Source of the DNA: Bog-950 sp046329495
GTDB lineage: Bacteria; Bacteroidota; Bacteroidia; Chitinophagales; LD1
DNA: 64,000 bases
Direction: 5' to 3'
Assembly (NCBI GenBank): GCA_046329495.1
Contig: JAXLUO010000016.1
Span: 1-64,000 of the forward strand
Position 1 is the first letter of the stretch. Every line of letters starts with the position of its first letter. Of the stretch, positions 43,516 to 53,500 are shown piece by piece. The notes beneath the pieces were generated by a model. It saw only the letters and a list, made by a program, of their open reading frames with translations. It searched no databases and was not told the DNA's origin. Position numbers and translations under genes: made by a program.

Positions 43516-43523
43516 TATCTTCG
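43516..43523 (+). promoter_or_regulatory. -7 box TATCTTCG of gyrB
   Basis: TATCTTCG, identical to the boxes before tgt and the VanZ-like gene, 59 nt before the gyrB ATG. No clear -33 element. A short AAAAAGG/CCTTTTT hairpin lies just upstream (about 43497-43513). Confidence 0.45.
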
Positions 43524-43582
43524 CCGGGTTAATTACAGCACGCATTTTTTGCCTGCTTTTTTGTTCTAAAAATCTGATGTAA

Positions 43583-45562
43583 ATGAGTGAAGGAACCGAC
43601 GAAGTCGTTATGCAGGAACCGGTAAAAAAACAAGAATATTCTGCAAATAGTATCCAGGTACTGGAAGGCCTGGAAGCCGTGCGTAAGCGCCCGGCCATGT
43701 ATATTGGCGATACAGGTGTAAAAGGTTTACACCACTTGGTATATGAGGTAGTCGATAACTCGATTGACGAAGCCCTGGCAGGCCATTGCAAAAACATCTA
43801 TGTAACCATCAATACCGATAACTCTATCACTGTAAAGGATGATGGACGGGGTATTCCGGTAGATATACACCCTAAGGAAGGTGTAAGCGCCCTGCAGGTG
43901 GTTATGACCGTGTTGCACGCCGGCGGTAAGTTCGATAAGGACAGCTACAAGGTTTCCGGTGGTTTGCACGGGGTTGGTGTTAGCTGCGTTAACGCACTAT
44001 CTACACACCTTACAACCGAAGTACACCGCGGTGGTAAAAAATACATGCAGGAATACAGCGAGGGTAAACCTCTATATCCTGTTAAGGAAGTTGGCCCATC
44101 GGATTATCGCGGAACAATCCAGACTTTCAAGCCGGATGAAACCATCTTCTCGGCAACGGTTTACAGTTTCGATACACTGGCTGCCCGTTTACGCGAATTA
44201 GCCTATTTGAATAAGGGCATACACCTGACTTTATCCGACATGCGTGAGTTGGACGCCGAAGGCAGTCCAAAATCAACGCACTTCTATAGCGAAGGTGGCT
44301 TGATTGAGTTTGTAAAATTTCTGGATAGCACCCGCGAGCCATTGATCCCCGAACCTATCCATATCGAAGGTTCGCGCGATAATGTAGCTGTGGAAGTAGC
44401 TATGCAATACAACACCAGCTATACCGAAAACGTGCATAGCTATGTAAACAACATTAACACCATTGAAGGTGGTACACACGTAGCCGGTTTCCGCCGTGCC
44501 TTAACCCGTACCTTCAAATCGTTTGGCGAAAAGAATAAGCTGTTCGAAAAACTGAAAGTGGAGATTTCGGGTGATGACTTCCGCGAAGGTTTAACCACCA
44601 TCGTATCAGTTAAAGTACCTGAACCACAATTCGAAGGTCAAACAAAAACCAAACTCGGTAACAACGAAGTTTCGGGTATTGTGGAATCTATTTTCGGCGA
44701 AGTGTTGGAACACTTCCTGGAAGAGAACCCGAAGCAGGCCCGTATGATTTTTGATAAAGTGGTATTAGCTGCCACCGCCCGCCATGCAGCCCGCAAAGCC
44801 CGCGAAATGGTGCAGCGTAAAGGCGCCTTCAGCAGTGGTGGTTTGCCCGGCAAACTGGCCGATTGCAGCAGCAAGGACCGCGACGCCTCCGAGATCTTCC
44901 TGGTCGAAGGTGACTCGGCGGGTGGTACTGCCAAGCAGGGCCGCGACCGTAACTTCCAGGCTATCCTTCCCTTGCGGGGTAAAATCCTGAACGTGGAGAA
45001 AGCCATGGAGCACAAGATTTACGAGAACGAGGAAATCCGTAATATGTTTACCGCACTGGGTGTAAAAATCGGAACGGTAGATGATAACAAAGCGCTGGAC
45101 ATATCGAACCTTCGCTACGGCAAAGTGATTATCATGTGTGATGCCGACGTGGACGGTAGCCACATCACTACGCTTATACTTACCTTCTACTTCCGTTATA
45201 TGAAGGAACTGGTAGAAGCAGGACACATTTACATTGCACAACCTCCTTTATACTTAGTTAAGAAAGGTAAGGAACAACAATACTGTTGGAACGATGCACA
45301 GCGCGAAGCAGCTACCAAAGAGTTAGCTAAAGGCGGCAGCGAAGCATCGGTGCACGTACAGCGTTACAAAGGTTTGGGTGAAATGAACGCCGAGCAGCTA
45401 TGGGAAACTACCATGAACCCTAACACACGCACCTTAAAACAAGTAACCATTGAAAGTGCTGCAGAAGCAGATTACGTATTCAGCATGCTGATGGGCGATG
45501 AAGTGCCGCCACGCCGTGAGTTTATTGAAGCACATGCCAAGTATGCAAAAATTGATGCATAG
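43583..45562 (+). CDS. gyrB: DNA gyrase subunit B
   Basis: A 659-aa type IIA topoisomerase ATPase subunit. The GHKL ATPase is seen as E-V-V-D-N-S-I-D-E-A (about 54-63), D-D-G-R-G-I-P-V-D (about 89-97) and G-G-L-H-G-V-G-V-S-C-V-N (about 130-141). The transducer domain follows. The Toprim domain has V-E-G-D-S-A-G-G (about 440-447) and D-A-D-V-D-G-S-H-I (about 518-526), and the GyrB C-terminal segment has Q-R-Y-K-G-L-G-E-M-N (about 593-602). Length is that of the short Bacteroidota GyrB. ParE is the alternative, but the N-terminal S-I-Q-V-L-E-G-L-E-A-V-R-K-R-P and Toprim spacing fit GyrB. It pairs with a gyrA gene not present here. Confidence 0.93.
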   Translation: MSEGTDEVVMQEPVKKQEYSANSIQVLEGLEAVRKRPAMYIGDTGVKGLHHLVYEVVDNSIDEALAGHCKNIYVTINTDNSITVKDDGRGIPVDIHPKEGVSALQVVMTVLHAGGKFDKDSYKVSGGLHGVGVSCVNALSTHLTTEVHRGGKKYMQEYSEGKPLYPVKEVGPSDYRGTIQTFKPDETIFSATVYSFDTLAARLRELAYLNKGIHLTLSDMRELDAEGSPKSTHFYSEGGLIEFVKFLDSTREPLIPEPIHIEGSRDNVAVEVAMQYNTSYTENVHSYVNNINTIEGGTHVAGFRRALTRTFKSFGEKNKLFEKLKVEISGDDFREGLTTIVSVKVPEPQFEGQTKTKLGNNEVSGIVESIFGEVLEHFLEENPKQARMIFDKVVLAATARHAARKAREMVQRKGAFSSGGLPGKLADCSSKDRDASEIFLVEGDSAGGTAKQGRDRNFQAILPLRGKILNVEKAMEHKIYENEEIRNMFTALGVKIGTVDDNKALDISNLRYGKVIIMCDADVDGSHITTLILTFYFRYMKELVEAGHIYIAQPPLYLVKKGKEQQYCWNDAQREAATKELAKGGSEASVHVQRYKGLGEMNAEQLWETTMNPNTRTLKQVTIESAAEADYVFSMLMGDEVPPRREFIEAHAKYAKIDA

Positions 45563-45866
45563 GTCATTGTAACGCCATTGAACATACCGAAGGGTCACTT
45601 ATTTTTAAGTGGCCCTTTTTTAACCATATAAAGTGCCTGAATGCTCATTTTTAACATGGCTTATTGCTCATGGTTTACTACCAAAATTGAATGCTTAATC
45701 AGATATAGACCGTTTTAGCCTCATTTTTTGTGCTTTTTGCCGCAATTTGAAGTATTCTGATACTGCTAATGGATTGTAAATTCATAAATCACCCAAATAC
45801 GGCTTGAGGCGGCTTTTTATAAATTGGCCATTCGCTACCTTTACAGATTAAATACAAAACAGCGTA
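45563..45866. other. gyrB to M43 protease intergenic region
   Basis: A 304-bp spacer. It holds the gyrB terminator (45590-45621) and AT-rich DNA without an ORF. A TACCTTTA box near 45836-45843, about 24 nt before the protease ATG, is a possible weak -7 element. Confidence 0.5.
45590..45621 (+). terminator. gyrB terminator
   Basis: AAGGGTCACTTA (45590-45601) pairs with TAAGTGGCCCTT (45606-45617; one T-G pair) across a short T-loop, followed by TTTT. Confidence 0.85.
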
Positions 45867-48800
45867 ATGAAACGTTTTTTCCCCTTACAGTTTGCGATAC
45901 TTTTATTTGCATTACTAAACACAGCATCATTAAACGCACAGCGTAAGTGCGGCTCCTACGATCACCTGCAGGATATGATGCAATCCGATCCTGACTTTGC
46001 GGCAAGCCGTCAGGCCATCGAACAACAAACAACAGCCTTTCTTGCCAATCCTGCTAACCTCAACAACAATCGTGCAGTTATTACAATTCCGGTGGTAGTA
46101 CACGTAGTTTACAACACTACGGCACAAAACGTTAGTCAGGCACAGATACAATCACAGATTGACCGCTTAAACCTGGACTATAGAAAACTAAATACCGATT
46201 GGACCAATACACCTTCTGTATGGCAGAGTTTGGTTACTGATTACCAAATTGAATTCTGTTTAGCCAGCCGCGATCCCAACGGTAACAGCACTACGGGTAT
46301 CATCCGCAAGCAAACATCAACCACCTCGTTTAGCACAAACGATAACGTTAAGCGCGCAGCCAACGGCGGCGATGATGCCTGGCCTGCTGCCAGCTACCTA
46401 AACCTGTGGGTTTGTAACCTTAGCGGTGGCGTGTTAGGCTATGCGCAATTCCCCGGTGGCGCAGCTGCTACCGATGGTGTAGTAATTAACTATACTGCGT
46501 TTGGCAGCACCGGTACAGCAGCAGCCCCTTACAACCTGGGCCGCACAGCAACACACGAAATTGGCCACTGGTTAAATCTGTATCACATTTGGGGCGATGA
46601 CGGCACAGCATGCACCGGTTCAGATAACGTAAACGACACACCTAACCAGGCTGATGAAAATTATGGATGCCCCACCTATCCCTCGGTATCCTGCAGCAAT
46701 GGCCCTAACGGCGATATGTTCATGAACTACATGGATTACACCGATGATGCCTGCATGTATATGTTTACTGCCGGCCAATATGCCCGTAGCTCTGCATTGT
46801 TTGCAAGTGGTGGTTCACGCTATAGTTTAACCCAATCGCTGGGTTGCCAGGCGGTTAGTCCGCTGCCGGTAGCTAACTTTAGCGCCACGCCAACTTCATC
46901 GTGCACAGGCATTATTCAATTCACCGATCTTTCTACAGGCTCACCAACAACCTGGTTATGGAACTTTGGCGATGGTTCTACTTCAACACAACAAAATCCA
47001 TCGCACCTATACGGCCAAAACGGTACTTACACAGTAACCTTAACTGTTACCAACTCGTACGGTAACAACACTAAAACATTAACCTCCTACATTACCATCA
47101 ACAAACCAACTGCACCAACCGCAACCGACGTACAACGTTGTGGTCCTGGTAGTGTAACCTTATCATCAAGCACAACCAACCCGGTTAAATGGTACGATTC
47201 TACAGGTGCAGTTATTTCAACGGCTAATCCGTTTACTACACCTACTATCAATAACACTACTACCTATTGGTTATCCGACTCTGTGCCATCTACCACGTAC
47301 ACGGTAGGTATGTCATATACAGGAAGCAATGGCGCCAACTACAATCAAAACAGCGAGCGTGGTGAAGTATTCAATGTATTAAAGTCAGGCACATTAGTAA
47401 GCGTATATGTGTTCGCATCAGGTGCAGGTAACCGTACCATACGATTACTTAATTCAGGTGGAACGGTATTAAGCACTAAAACCGTTAACGTGCCTGCAGG
47501 TGGTAGCCGTGTTACGCTCAATTTCCCTTTAACCGTAGGCACCGGATATCAGCTTACCGCCACCGGACCTGCAAACTTGTTCCGTAACAATCTGTTAGCC
47601 GTCTATCCGTATAACGATGCCGGAGGTATTGTAAGTATAACCGGTAATACTGCTGCTGCTTCGGGTTACTATTATTTCTTCTATGATTGGTATGTAAAAG
47701 AAGCCGATTGTATATCGCAACAGAAAGCCGTAACAGTAACCATTAAACCTGCAATTGTCGCCACCGCAACAACCACCAATATATCCTGCAATGGCGGAAG
47801 CAATGGTTTAATAAGCCTTAACGTAACCAGTGGCACCCCAACCTATTCCTTCAACTGGAGCAATGGAAGCACCAGTAACTTCGCCAACAACTTAGCTGTT
47901 GGTTCGTATACCGTTACCATTACCGATGCAGCAGGTTGCACTACCACCAAAACGTCAAGCATAACACAACCATCAGCACTTACCGCTACAGCAAGTGGTG
48001 CTGGTGCCAACTGCGGACAGAGCAATGGAAGCGCTACTGTAACTGCTACAGGCGGCACTACGGCTTATTCTTACTTATGGAATAATGGCGCTACTACCGC
48101 TTCTTTAAGTAATATACCTGCGGGCACCTATACTGTTACCGTTACAGACAATAACACTTGTACTGCTACAGCTACCACAACGGTTACAAGCTCAAGTTCT
48201 ATTAACATTACCCCGGCCAGCACCGCAGCTAATTGCTATGGTATTGCCAATGGCAGTGCAACAGTTAGCGCAACAGGCGGTACACCTGGCTATACCTATA
48301 ACTGGAGCAATGGGGCAACAGGTGCAACAGTCAACAACCTGCTGGCAGGCACCTATACCGTAACAGTGGCCGATGCTTCGGGTTGTTCAACTACCCAAAG
48401 TATTACTGTAAGCCAGCCATCACAATTATCAGTAAACTCAACCACCACCAATGCTTCGTGCGGACAAAGCAACGGTAGCGCAACAGTAAGCGTTAGCGGC
48501 GGCACCAGTGGATATACTTATCACTGGAATACCGGCAGCACTGCGCAAACTTTAAGTAATGTAACATCAGGTAATTATACCATTACCGTAACCGATGCAC
48601 ATAATTGCACTACTACCGCCACCACATTTGTTAGCAACAACGGTTCATTCTCAGTTGCTCCAACAATAACCAACATTTCCTGCTTTGGTAACAATACCGG
48701 CAGCGCCAGCCTTAATATTACAGGCGGTACTTCGCCTTACTCCTACAGTTGGAGCAACGGCAGCAGCAACAGCAGCCTTCTTAATGTTTCAGCAGGCACT

Positions 48801-50480
48801 TACACTGCCACCATTACCGATGCGGCTTCCTGCAATTCTACCGTTAGCATAACTATTACGCAACCAACCGCGCTTTCAGTCAGCAATGCAGTAACCAATG
48901 TAGCTTGTTCTTACAGCACTAATGGCAGCGTTGCAGCTACCGTTACCGGTGGTTCTCCCGGCTATACTTATATCTGGAGCAACGGTGCTACAACAGCCAC
49001 AACCAACAACCTAACTGCAGGCACTTATACCTTAACAGTTACCGATGCTAACAACTGTACCGGCACCCAAACAAGCACGGTTACTGCACCTGCGGCTTTA
49101 AGCGCAAGTGCGAGTGGCACCAATGCTTCCTGCGGTCAGGCCACAGGCTCAGCATCTGTAAGCGTTAACGGTGGAACAGCCGGTTACGTTTACCAATGGA
49201 ACAACGGTGCTAATACAACTACCATCAACAATCTGGCTTCGGGTATCTATACCATTACTGTTACCGATAACAACAATTGTACGGCAACAGCAAGCACTAC
49301 CATTAGCGGAAGCGGTTCGTTGGTGGCTACACCTGCAGTTACCAATGCACTTTGCCATGGTATAGCTAATGGTTCAGTTACATTGTCAACTACTAATGGT
49401 ACCGGGCCATATAACTATAGCTGGAGCACCGGTGCAACAGGTGCTACTGCATCAAATCTGGCAGCCGGTTCGTACACCGCAACAGTTACTGATGCAAACA
49501 ATTGCAACACCACTGTTTCGGTTACCGTTAACGAACCTATTGCCTTAACCATACTAACCAACAACCAAATGCCAACCTGCCATGGCAGCTCTAATGCAGC
49601 CAGCAGCGTTGTAGTAACAGGTGGCACAAGTGCCTATACTTATGCCTGGAGCACAGGTGCCAGCACACAGAGCATAACCGGCTTAACTGCCGGCAGTTAC
49701 TCAGTTACTGTAACCGACGCCCATGGTTGCACCGTAAATTCCAACGTAACTATTCCTGAGCCTTCGGTGATTACAGCTTCTGCTACAGCAACAGATGTTA
49801 CCTGCTTCGGTAATCAAAATGGTACTGCATCTGTAACTGCACAAGGTGGCACGCCGGGCTATAGCTACATTTGGAGCAATGGTAATTCGGGCGCTACAGC
49901 AAACAACCTGGTAGCCGGAAGTTATACCGCCACTATTACCGATAGCCATGGCTGTACAACAACTGTAACCACTGCCGTTAACCAACCTACTGAAATACAA
50001 TTTAGCACTTCAAGCACTGATGCTACCACCGGCCTAAACAATGGAACAGCCACCGTAGGTAACATTACCGGAGGCGCATCGCCATACACTGTTTTATGGA
50101 GCAATGGTGAAACAGCATTAACAGCAACCGGACTTGCCGGAGGAAGCTACACCGCAACCATCACCGATAGCCATGGCTGCACCCAAACGTCAACAGTAAT
50201 TGTAAACGAAGTAACCGGGCTGAACGACCTGAGCAATATCTTGAACTTCAGCATTTACCCTAACCCTGCCAAATCGAATTTAACCGTGAAGGCGACCTTT
50301 GAGGAAAATGCAGTTATTACTATGCGTAATGTGTTAGGACAAACTGTTACAGTCGTTAATGCCACTAACGGTAACAATATCGTAACCTTAGATGTATCAC
50401 ACCTAAGCGCCGGCGTTTACTTTGTAGAGTTGAAAAACGGCGCAAAGTCGGGCATTAAACAAGTGATAATCACACAGTAA
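45867..50480 (+). CDS. secreted M43 metalloprotease with SprB repeats and T9SS tail
   Basis: A 1537-aa exported protein. After a signal peptide (1-24, ending S-L-N-A-Q), a catalytic domain (about 65-325) carries the metzincin motif H-E-I-G-H-W-L-N-L-Y-H-I-W-G (230-243). The pregnancy-associated plasma protein-A (M43) pattern follows, with N-D-T-P-x-Q and a Met-turn F-M-N-Y-M-D-Y. Next is a PKD domain (about 332-412), an Ig-like part, a novel-looking module (about 475-615) and eleven SprB repeats of about 75 aa (about 638-1450). A T9SS type A sorting domain ends the protein (about 1460-1537: F-S-I-Y-P-N-P-A-K, G-V-Y-F-V-E-L). It should be secreted or cell-attached by T9SS and degrade protein outside the cell. 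Confidence 0.92.
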   Translation: MKRFFPLQFAILLFALLNTASLNAQRKCGSYDHLQDMMQSDPDFAASRQAIEQQTTAFLANPANLNNNRAVITIPVVVHVVYNTTAQNVSQAQIQSQIDRLNLDYRKLNTDWTNTPSVWQSLVTDYQIEFCLASRDPNGNSTTGIIRKQTSTTSFSTNDNVKRAANGGDDAWPAASYLNLWVCNLSGGVLGYAQFPGGAAATDGVVINYTAFGSTGTAAAPYNLGRTATHEIGHWLNLYHIWGDDGTACTGSDNVNDTPNQADENYGCPTYPSVSCSNGPNGDMFMNYMDYTDDACMYMFTAGQYARSSALFASGGSRYSLTQSLGCQAVSPLPVANFSATPTSSCTGIIQFTDLSTGSPTTWLWNFGDGSTSTQQNPSHLYGQNGTYTVTLTVTNSYGNNTKTLTSYITINKPTAPTATDVQRCGPGSVTLSSSTTNPVKWYDSTGAVISTANPFTTPTINNTTTYWLSDSVPSTTYTVGMSYTGSNGANYNQNSERGEVFNVLKSGTLVSVYVFASGAGNRTIRLLNSGGTVLSTKTVNVPAGGSRVTLNFPLTVGTGYQLTATGPANLFRNNLLAVYPYNDAGGIVSITGNTAAASGYYYFFYDWYVKEADCISQQKAVTVTIKPAIVATATTTNISCNGGSNGLISLNVTSGTPTYSFNWSNGSTSNFANNLAVGSYTVTITDAAGCTTTKTSSITQPSALTATASGAGANCGQSNGSATVTATGGTTAYSYLWNNGATTASLSNIPAGTYTVTVTDNNTCTATATTTVTSSSSINITPASTAANCYGIANGSATVSATGGTPGYTYNWSNGATGATVNNLLAGTYTVTVADASGCSTTQSITVSQPSQLSVNSTTTNASCGQSNGSATVSVSGGTSGYTYHWNTGSTAQTLSNVTSGNYTITVTDAHNCTTTATTFVSNNGSFSVAPTITNISCFGNNTGSASLNITGGTSPYSYSWSNGSSNSSLLNVSAGTYTATITDAASCNSTVSITITQPTALSVSNAVTNVACSYSTNGSVAATVTGGSPGYTYIWSNGATTATTNNLTAGTYTLTVTDANNCTGTQTSTVTAPAALSASASGTNASCGQATGSASVSVNGGTAGYVYQWNNGANTTTINNLASGIYTITVTDNNNCTATASTTISGSGSLVATPAVTNALCHGIANGSVTLSTTNGTGPYNYSWSTGATGATASNLAAGSYTATVTDANNCNTTVSVTVNEPIALTILTNNQMPTCHGSSNAASSVVVTGGTSAYTYAWSTGASTQSITGLTAGSYSVTVTDAHGCTVNSNVTIPEPSVITASATATDVTCFGNQNGTASVTAQGGTPGYSYIWSNGNSGATANNLVAGSYTATITDSHGCTTTVTTAVNQPTEIQFSTSSTDATTGLNNGTATVGNITGGASPYTVLWSNGETALTATGLAGGSYTATITDSHGCTQTSTVIVNEVTGLNDLSNILNFSIYPNPAKSNLTVKATFEENAVITMRNVLGQTVTVVNATNGNNIVTLDVSHLSAGVYFVELKNGAKSGIKQVIITQ
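47778..50215 (+). repeat. eleven SprB repeats in the M43 protease
   Basis: Units of about 75 aa (225 bp). Each has a Cys near its start (N-x-x-C-x-G), G-G-T-x-x-Y-x-Y-x-W-S-N-G in the middle, and A-G-x-Y-T-V-T-V-T-D-x-x-x-C near its end. The eleventh unit lacks the first Cys (D-A-T-T-G-L-N-N-G-T-A). Confidence 0.85.
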
Positions 50481-50599
50481 TAATCTTTTTGCCTATCGGC
50501 CACAACCGATAAGATTAACGGCACTGATACCGGTTAGCCATAGCTTCCGAAAGCGGAAGTTATGGCTAACTTTACTTTAGCACAAAACCATCTCCTCCG

Positions 50600-53500
50600 A
50601 TGAAGCATTCATTACTCTTCGGCCTCCTGTTTTTATTGGCCGCAAGCAGTTCTGCCCAACGTATTAATACTAATAGAGAGTTAACCGGCGCCGAAGCATC
50701 GGAACTGGTAGAAGGCGCAGAACATATCTGGTTAAAAGAAGCGAATACTATTCCTGCATTCATACAATTCAGGATAGGTCAGGAACCTTCAGAACCTTTC
50801 TTCTTTTCGTACATCAGGAAGAAGTTTCAATTACCTGCCAATTATGGCTTTCAATTGCAAAGTTCAGAACCGGATGGCCTTGGCTGGCAGCACAAGCGTT
50901 ACCAATTAACAATAAATGGTATACCGGTTACAAACGGTCAATTTGTGACGCATCTGCAGGCAGGCCGGGTAGTTAAGTTCAATGGCTATTTGTTCACTGG
51001 CTTGCAGTTCAACACAACACCCGCAATAAATGAAACCGATGCATTGCAGAAGGCCCTGGACAATATTGGGGCAATACGATACAAATGGCAGGAGGCATCA
51101 GAGGAGGCTTTCATAAAAATGGAAAGCGGTGATGCTAACGCCACATTTTACCCGAAAGGCGAACTGGCCATAGTACAAGTTGGAGATAACAGCAGTACCG
51201 ATTTTCGCCTTACCTGGAAATTTGATGTATATGCGCAGGAGCCAATGAGCCGCTACTACATTTATGTAGACGCAGAATCGGGCACCGTAGTTAAGAAAGA
51301 ATCACGCATTTGCAATGCTAACACAAACGGCACTGCAGTAACGGTTTATAGGGGATCAAGAGCTATTGTTGCCGACAGCTACAACGGAGCTTACCGCTTA
51401 AAAGAAACCACCCGCGGGCTTGGCGTGCATACCTACAATCTTCAAAAGTCAACCAACTATGCAGGGGCAGTTGAATTTACGGATGCCGACAATGTGTGGA
51501 ACAATGTAAACGCGAATCTTGATCAGTATGCCGGTGATGCACATTGGGGCGCCGAGATGACATACGACTTCTACCAAAGTATGGGCCGCAACTCCATCGA
51601 TAATGCCGGTTACGCGCTGAACCTGTATGTGCATTACAGCACCAATTATCTGAATGCATTTTGGGATGGCACACGAATGACCTTTGGAGATGGAAGCTCA
51701 GGATACACTCCGCTTACTTCACTTGATATTACCGGCCACGAAATTTCGCACGGTTTAGATGAAAAGACAGCCAACCTTACCTATCAGGATGAAAGCGGTG
51801 CACTGAATGAATCGTTTAGCGACATTTTCGGAACGGCTGTTGAATGGTATGCGGATAGCACCGTAGGTAACTGGTTAATAGGCGAGGATATTGGCAGCGC
51901 ATTTAGAAGTATGAGCAACCCTAACTCAACCGGCGATCCGGATACCTATCACGGAACAAATTGGTATACCGGTACGGCCGATAACGGGGGCGTGCATACC
52001 AATAGTAATGTACAAAACCATTGGTATTACCGTCTATCTCAGGGGGGTAGCGGCACTAATGATATAGGGAATACCTATAACGTAACCGCTATAGGCCGCA
52101 ACAAGGCCACCAAAATAGCCTGGCGGGATATGGTCTACTATCTAACCAGTTCGGCCGACTATGCAGATTCTCGTTTCTATTCTATTCAAGCAGCAAACGA
52201 TCTTTACGGCGCTTGTTCGCAAGAAGCCATAAGTACCACTAATGCATGGTATGCTGTAGGTGTTGGCGGGCCGTTTGTTTTTGGTGTAGATGCGCAATTT
52301 ACTGCATCGCCAACCAGCGGTTGCTCAGTGCCGTTTACGGTTAACTTTGTAAACAGTAGCACCAATGCAGGAAGTTATAGCTGGACCTTTGGCGATGGCG
52401 GTACAAGCACCGCCACAAACCCTACGCACACCTACTCCAGCCTGGGAGTTTATACTGTTAAGCTAATTGCTGATGGCGGAAGTTGCGGTGTTGATAGTTT
52501 GGTTTCAACCAACCTTATTAACCTCAACGCTGCGAACCCGTGCGTAGTAATAATGAAGGACACCGGCACTTATACCACGCAAACTGCATGCAGCGGTACA
52601 GTATATGACAATGGCGGTCCCTCGGCTAACTATACCGACAATACCAATAGCGTAGTAACTATCGCGCCAACGGGTGCTACAAGTGTAACGCTCCACTTTA
52701 CACAGTTTGCAATGGAAAACACCTACGATTTTCTATATGTGTATGATGGACCAAGCACGGCCAGTACGTTGTTAGGCTCCTATACTGGAACTACCATACC
52801 GGCTAACATTACTTCCAGTGGCGGGTCAATTACCTTACGGCAATCCAGCGATGAAAGTGTAACTGCCGCGGGCTTTGCTGTTACATGGAGTTGTATTGCT
52901 CCTACCCTACCGCCGGTAGCTAACTTTACGGCAGATGTAACCCAAACCTGTACGGGCAGTATTAAGTTTACGGATCTTTCCACCAATACTCCTACCTCAT
53001 GGAACTGGAATTTCGGCGACGGACAAACTTCAACATTAAAAAACCCCACCCACGTATATGCCAACAACGGCACTTACACCGTAGTACTTACAGCTACTAA
53101 TGCCTATGGCAACAATACCCTAACCAAAACTGCTTACATAACTGTAAGTAAGCCATCGGGACCAACAATTGCTAACCAGTCTTCCTGTGGTCCATCGGCC
53201 TTCACGCTTTCCATCACCACCACCGACACACTTAGCTGGGCCGATTCAACAGGAACGGTTGTATCCAATGCCAACCCTTTTACAACGCCGGTGCTAACGC
53301 AAACACGCACCTATTGGGTTTCCAGTTCGGTTACTGCTCCTTCCTATCATGTAGGTCCTACATATCCATCAGGCGCCACAAATTACACTCAGGCTACGGA
53401 ACGTGGAGAAGTTTTTAATGTGCTAAAGCCTGGCATTTTGCAAAGTGTTTATGTAAATGCTTCCGGCGCAGGTAACCGCACCATCCGACTACTAAATGCC

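Noticed and set aside
47778..50215. Possible CRISPR or minisatellite array
   Set aside because: The 225-bp period keeps reading frame and encodes SprB protein repeats; there are no short identical repeats with unique spacers.
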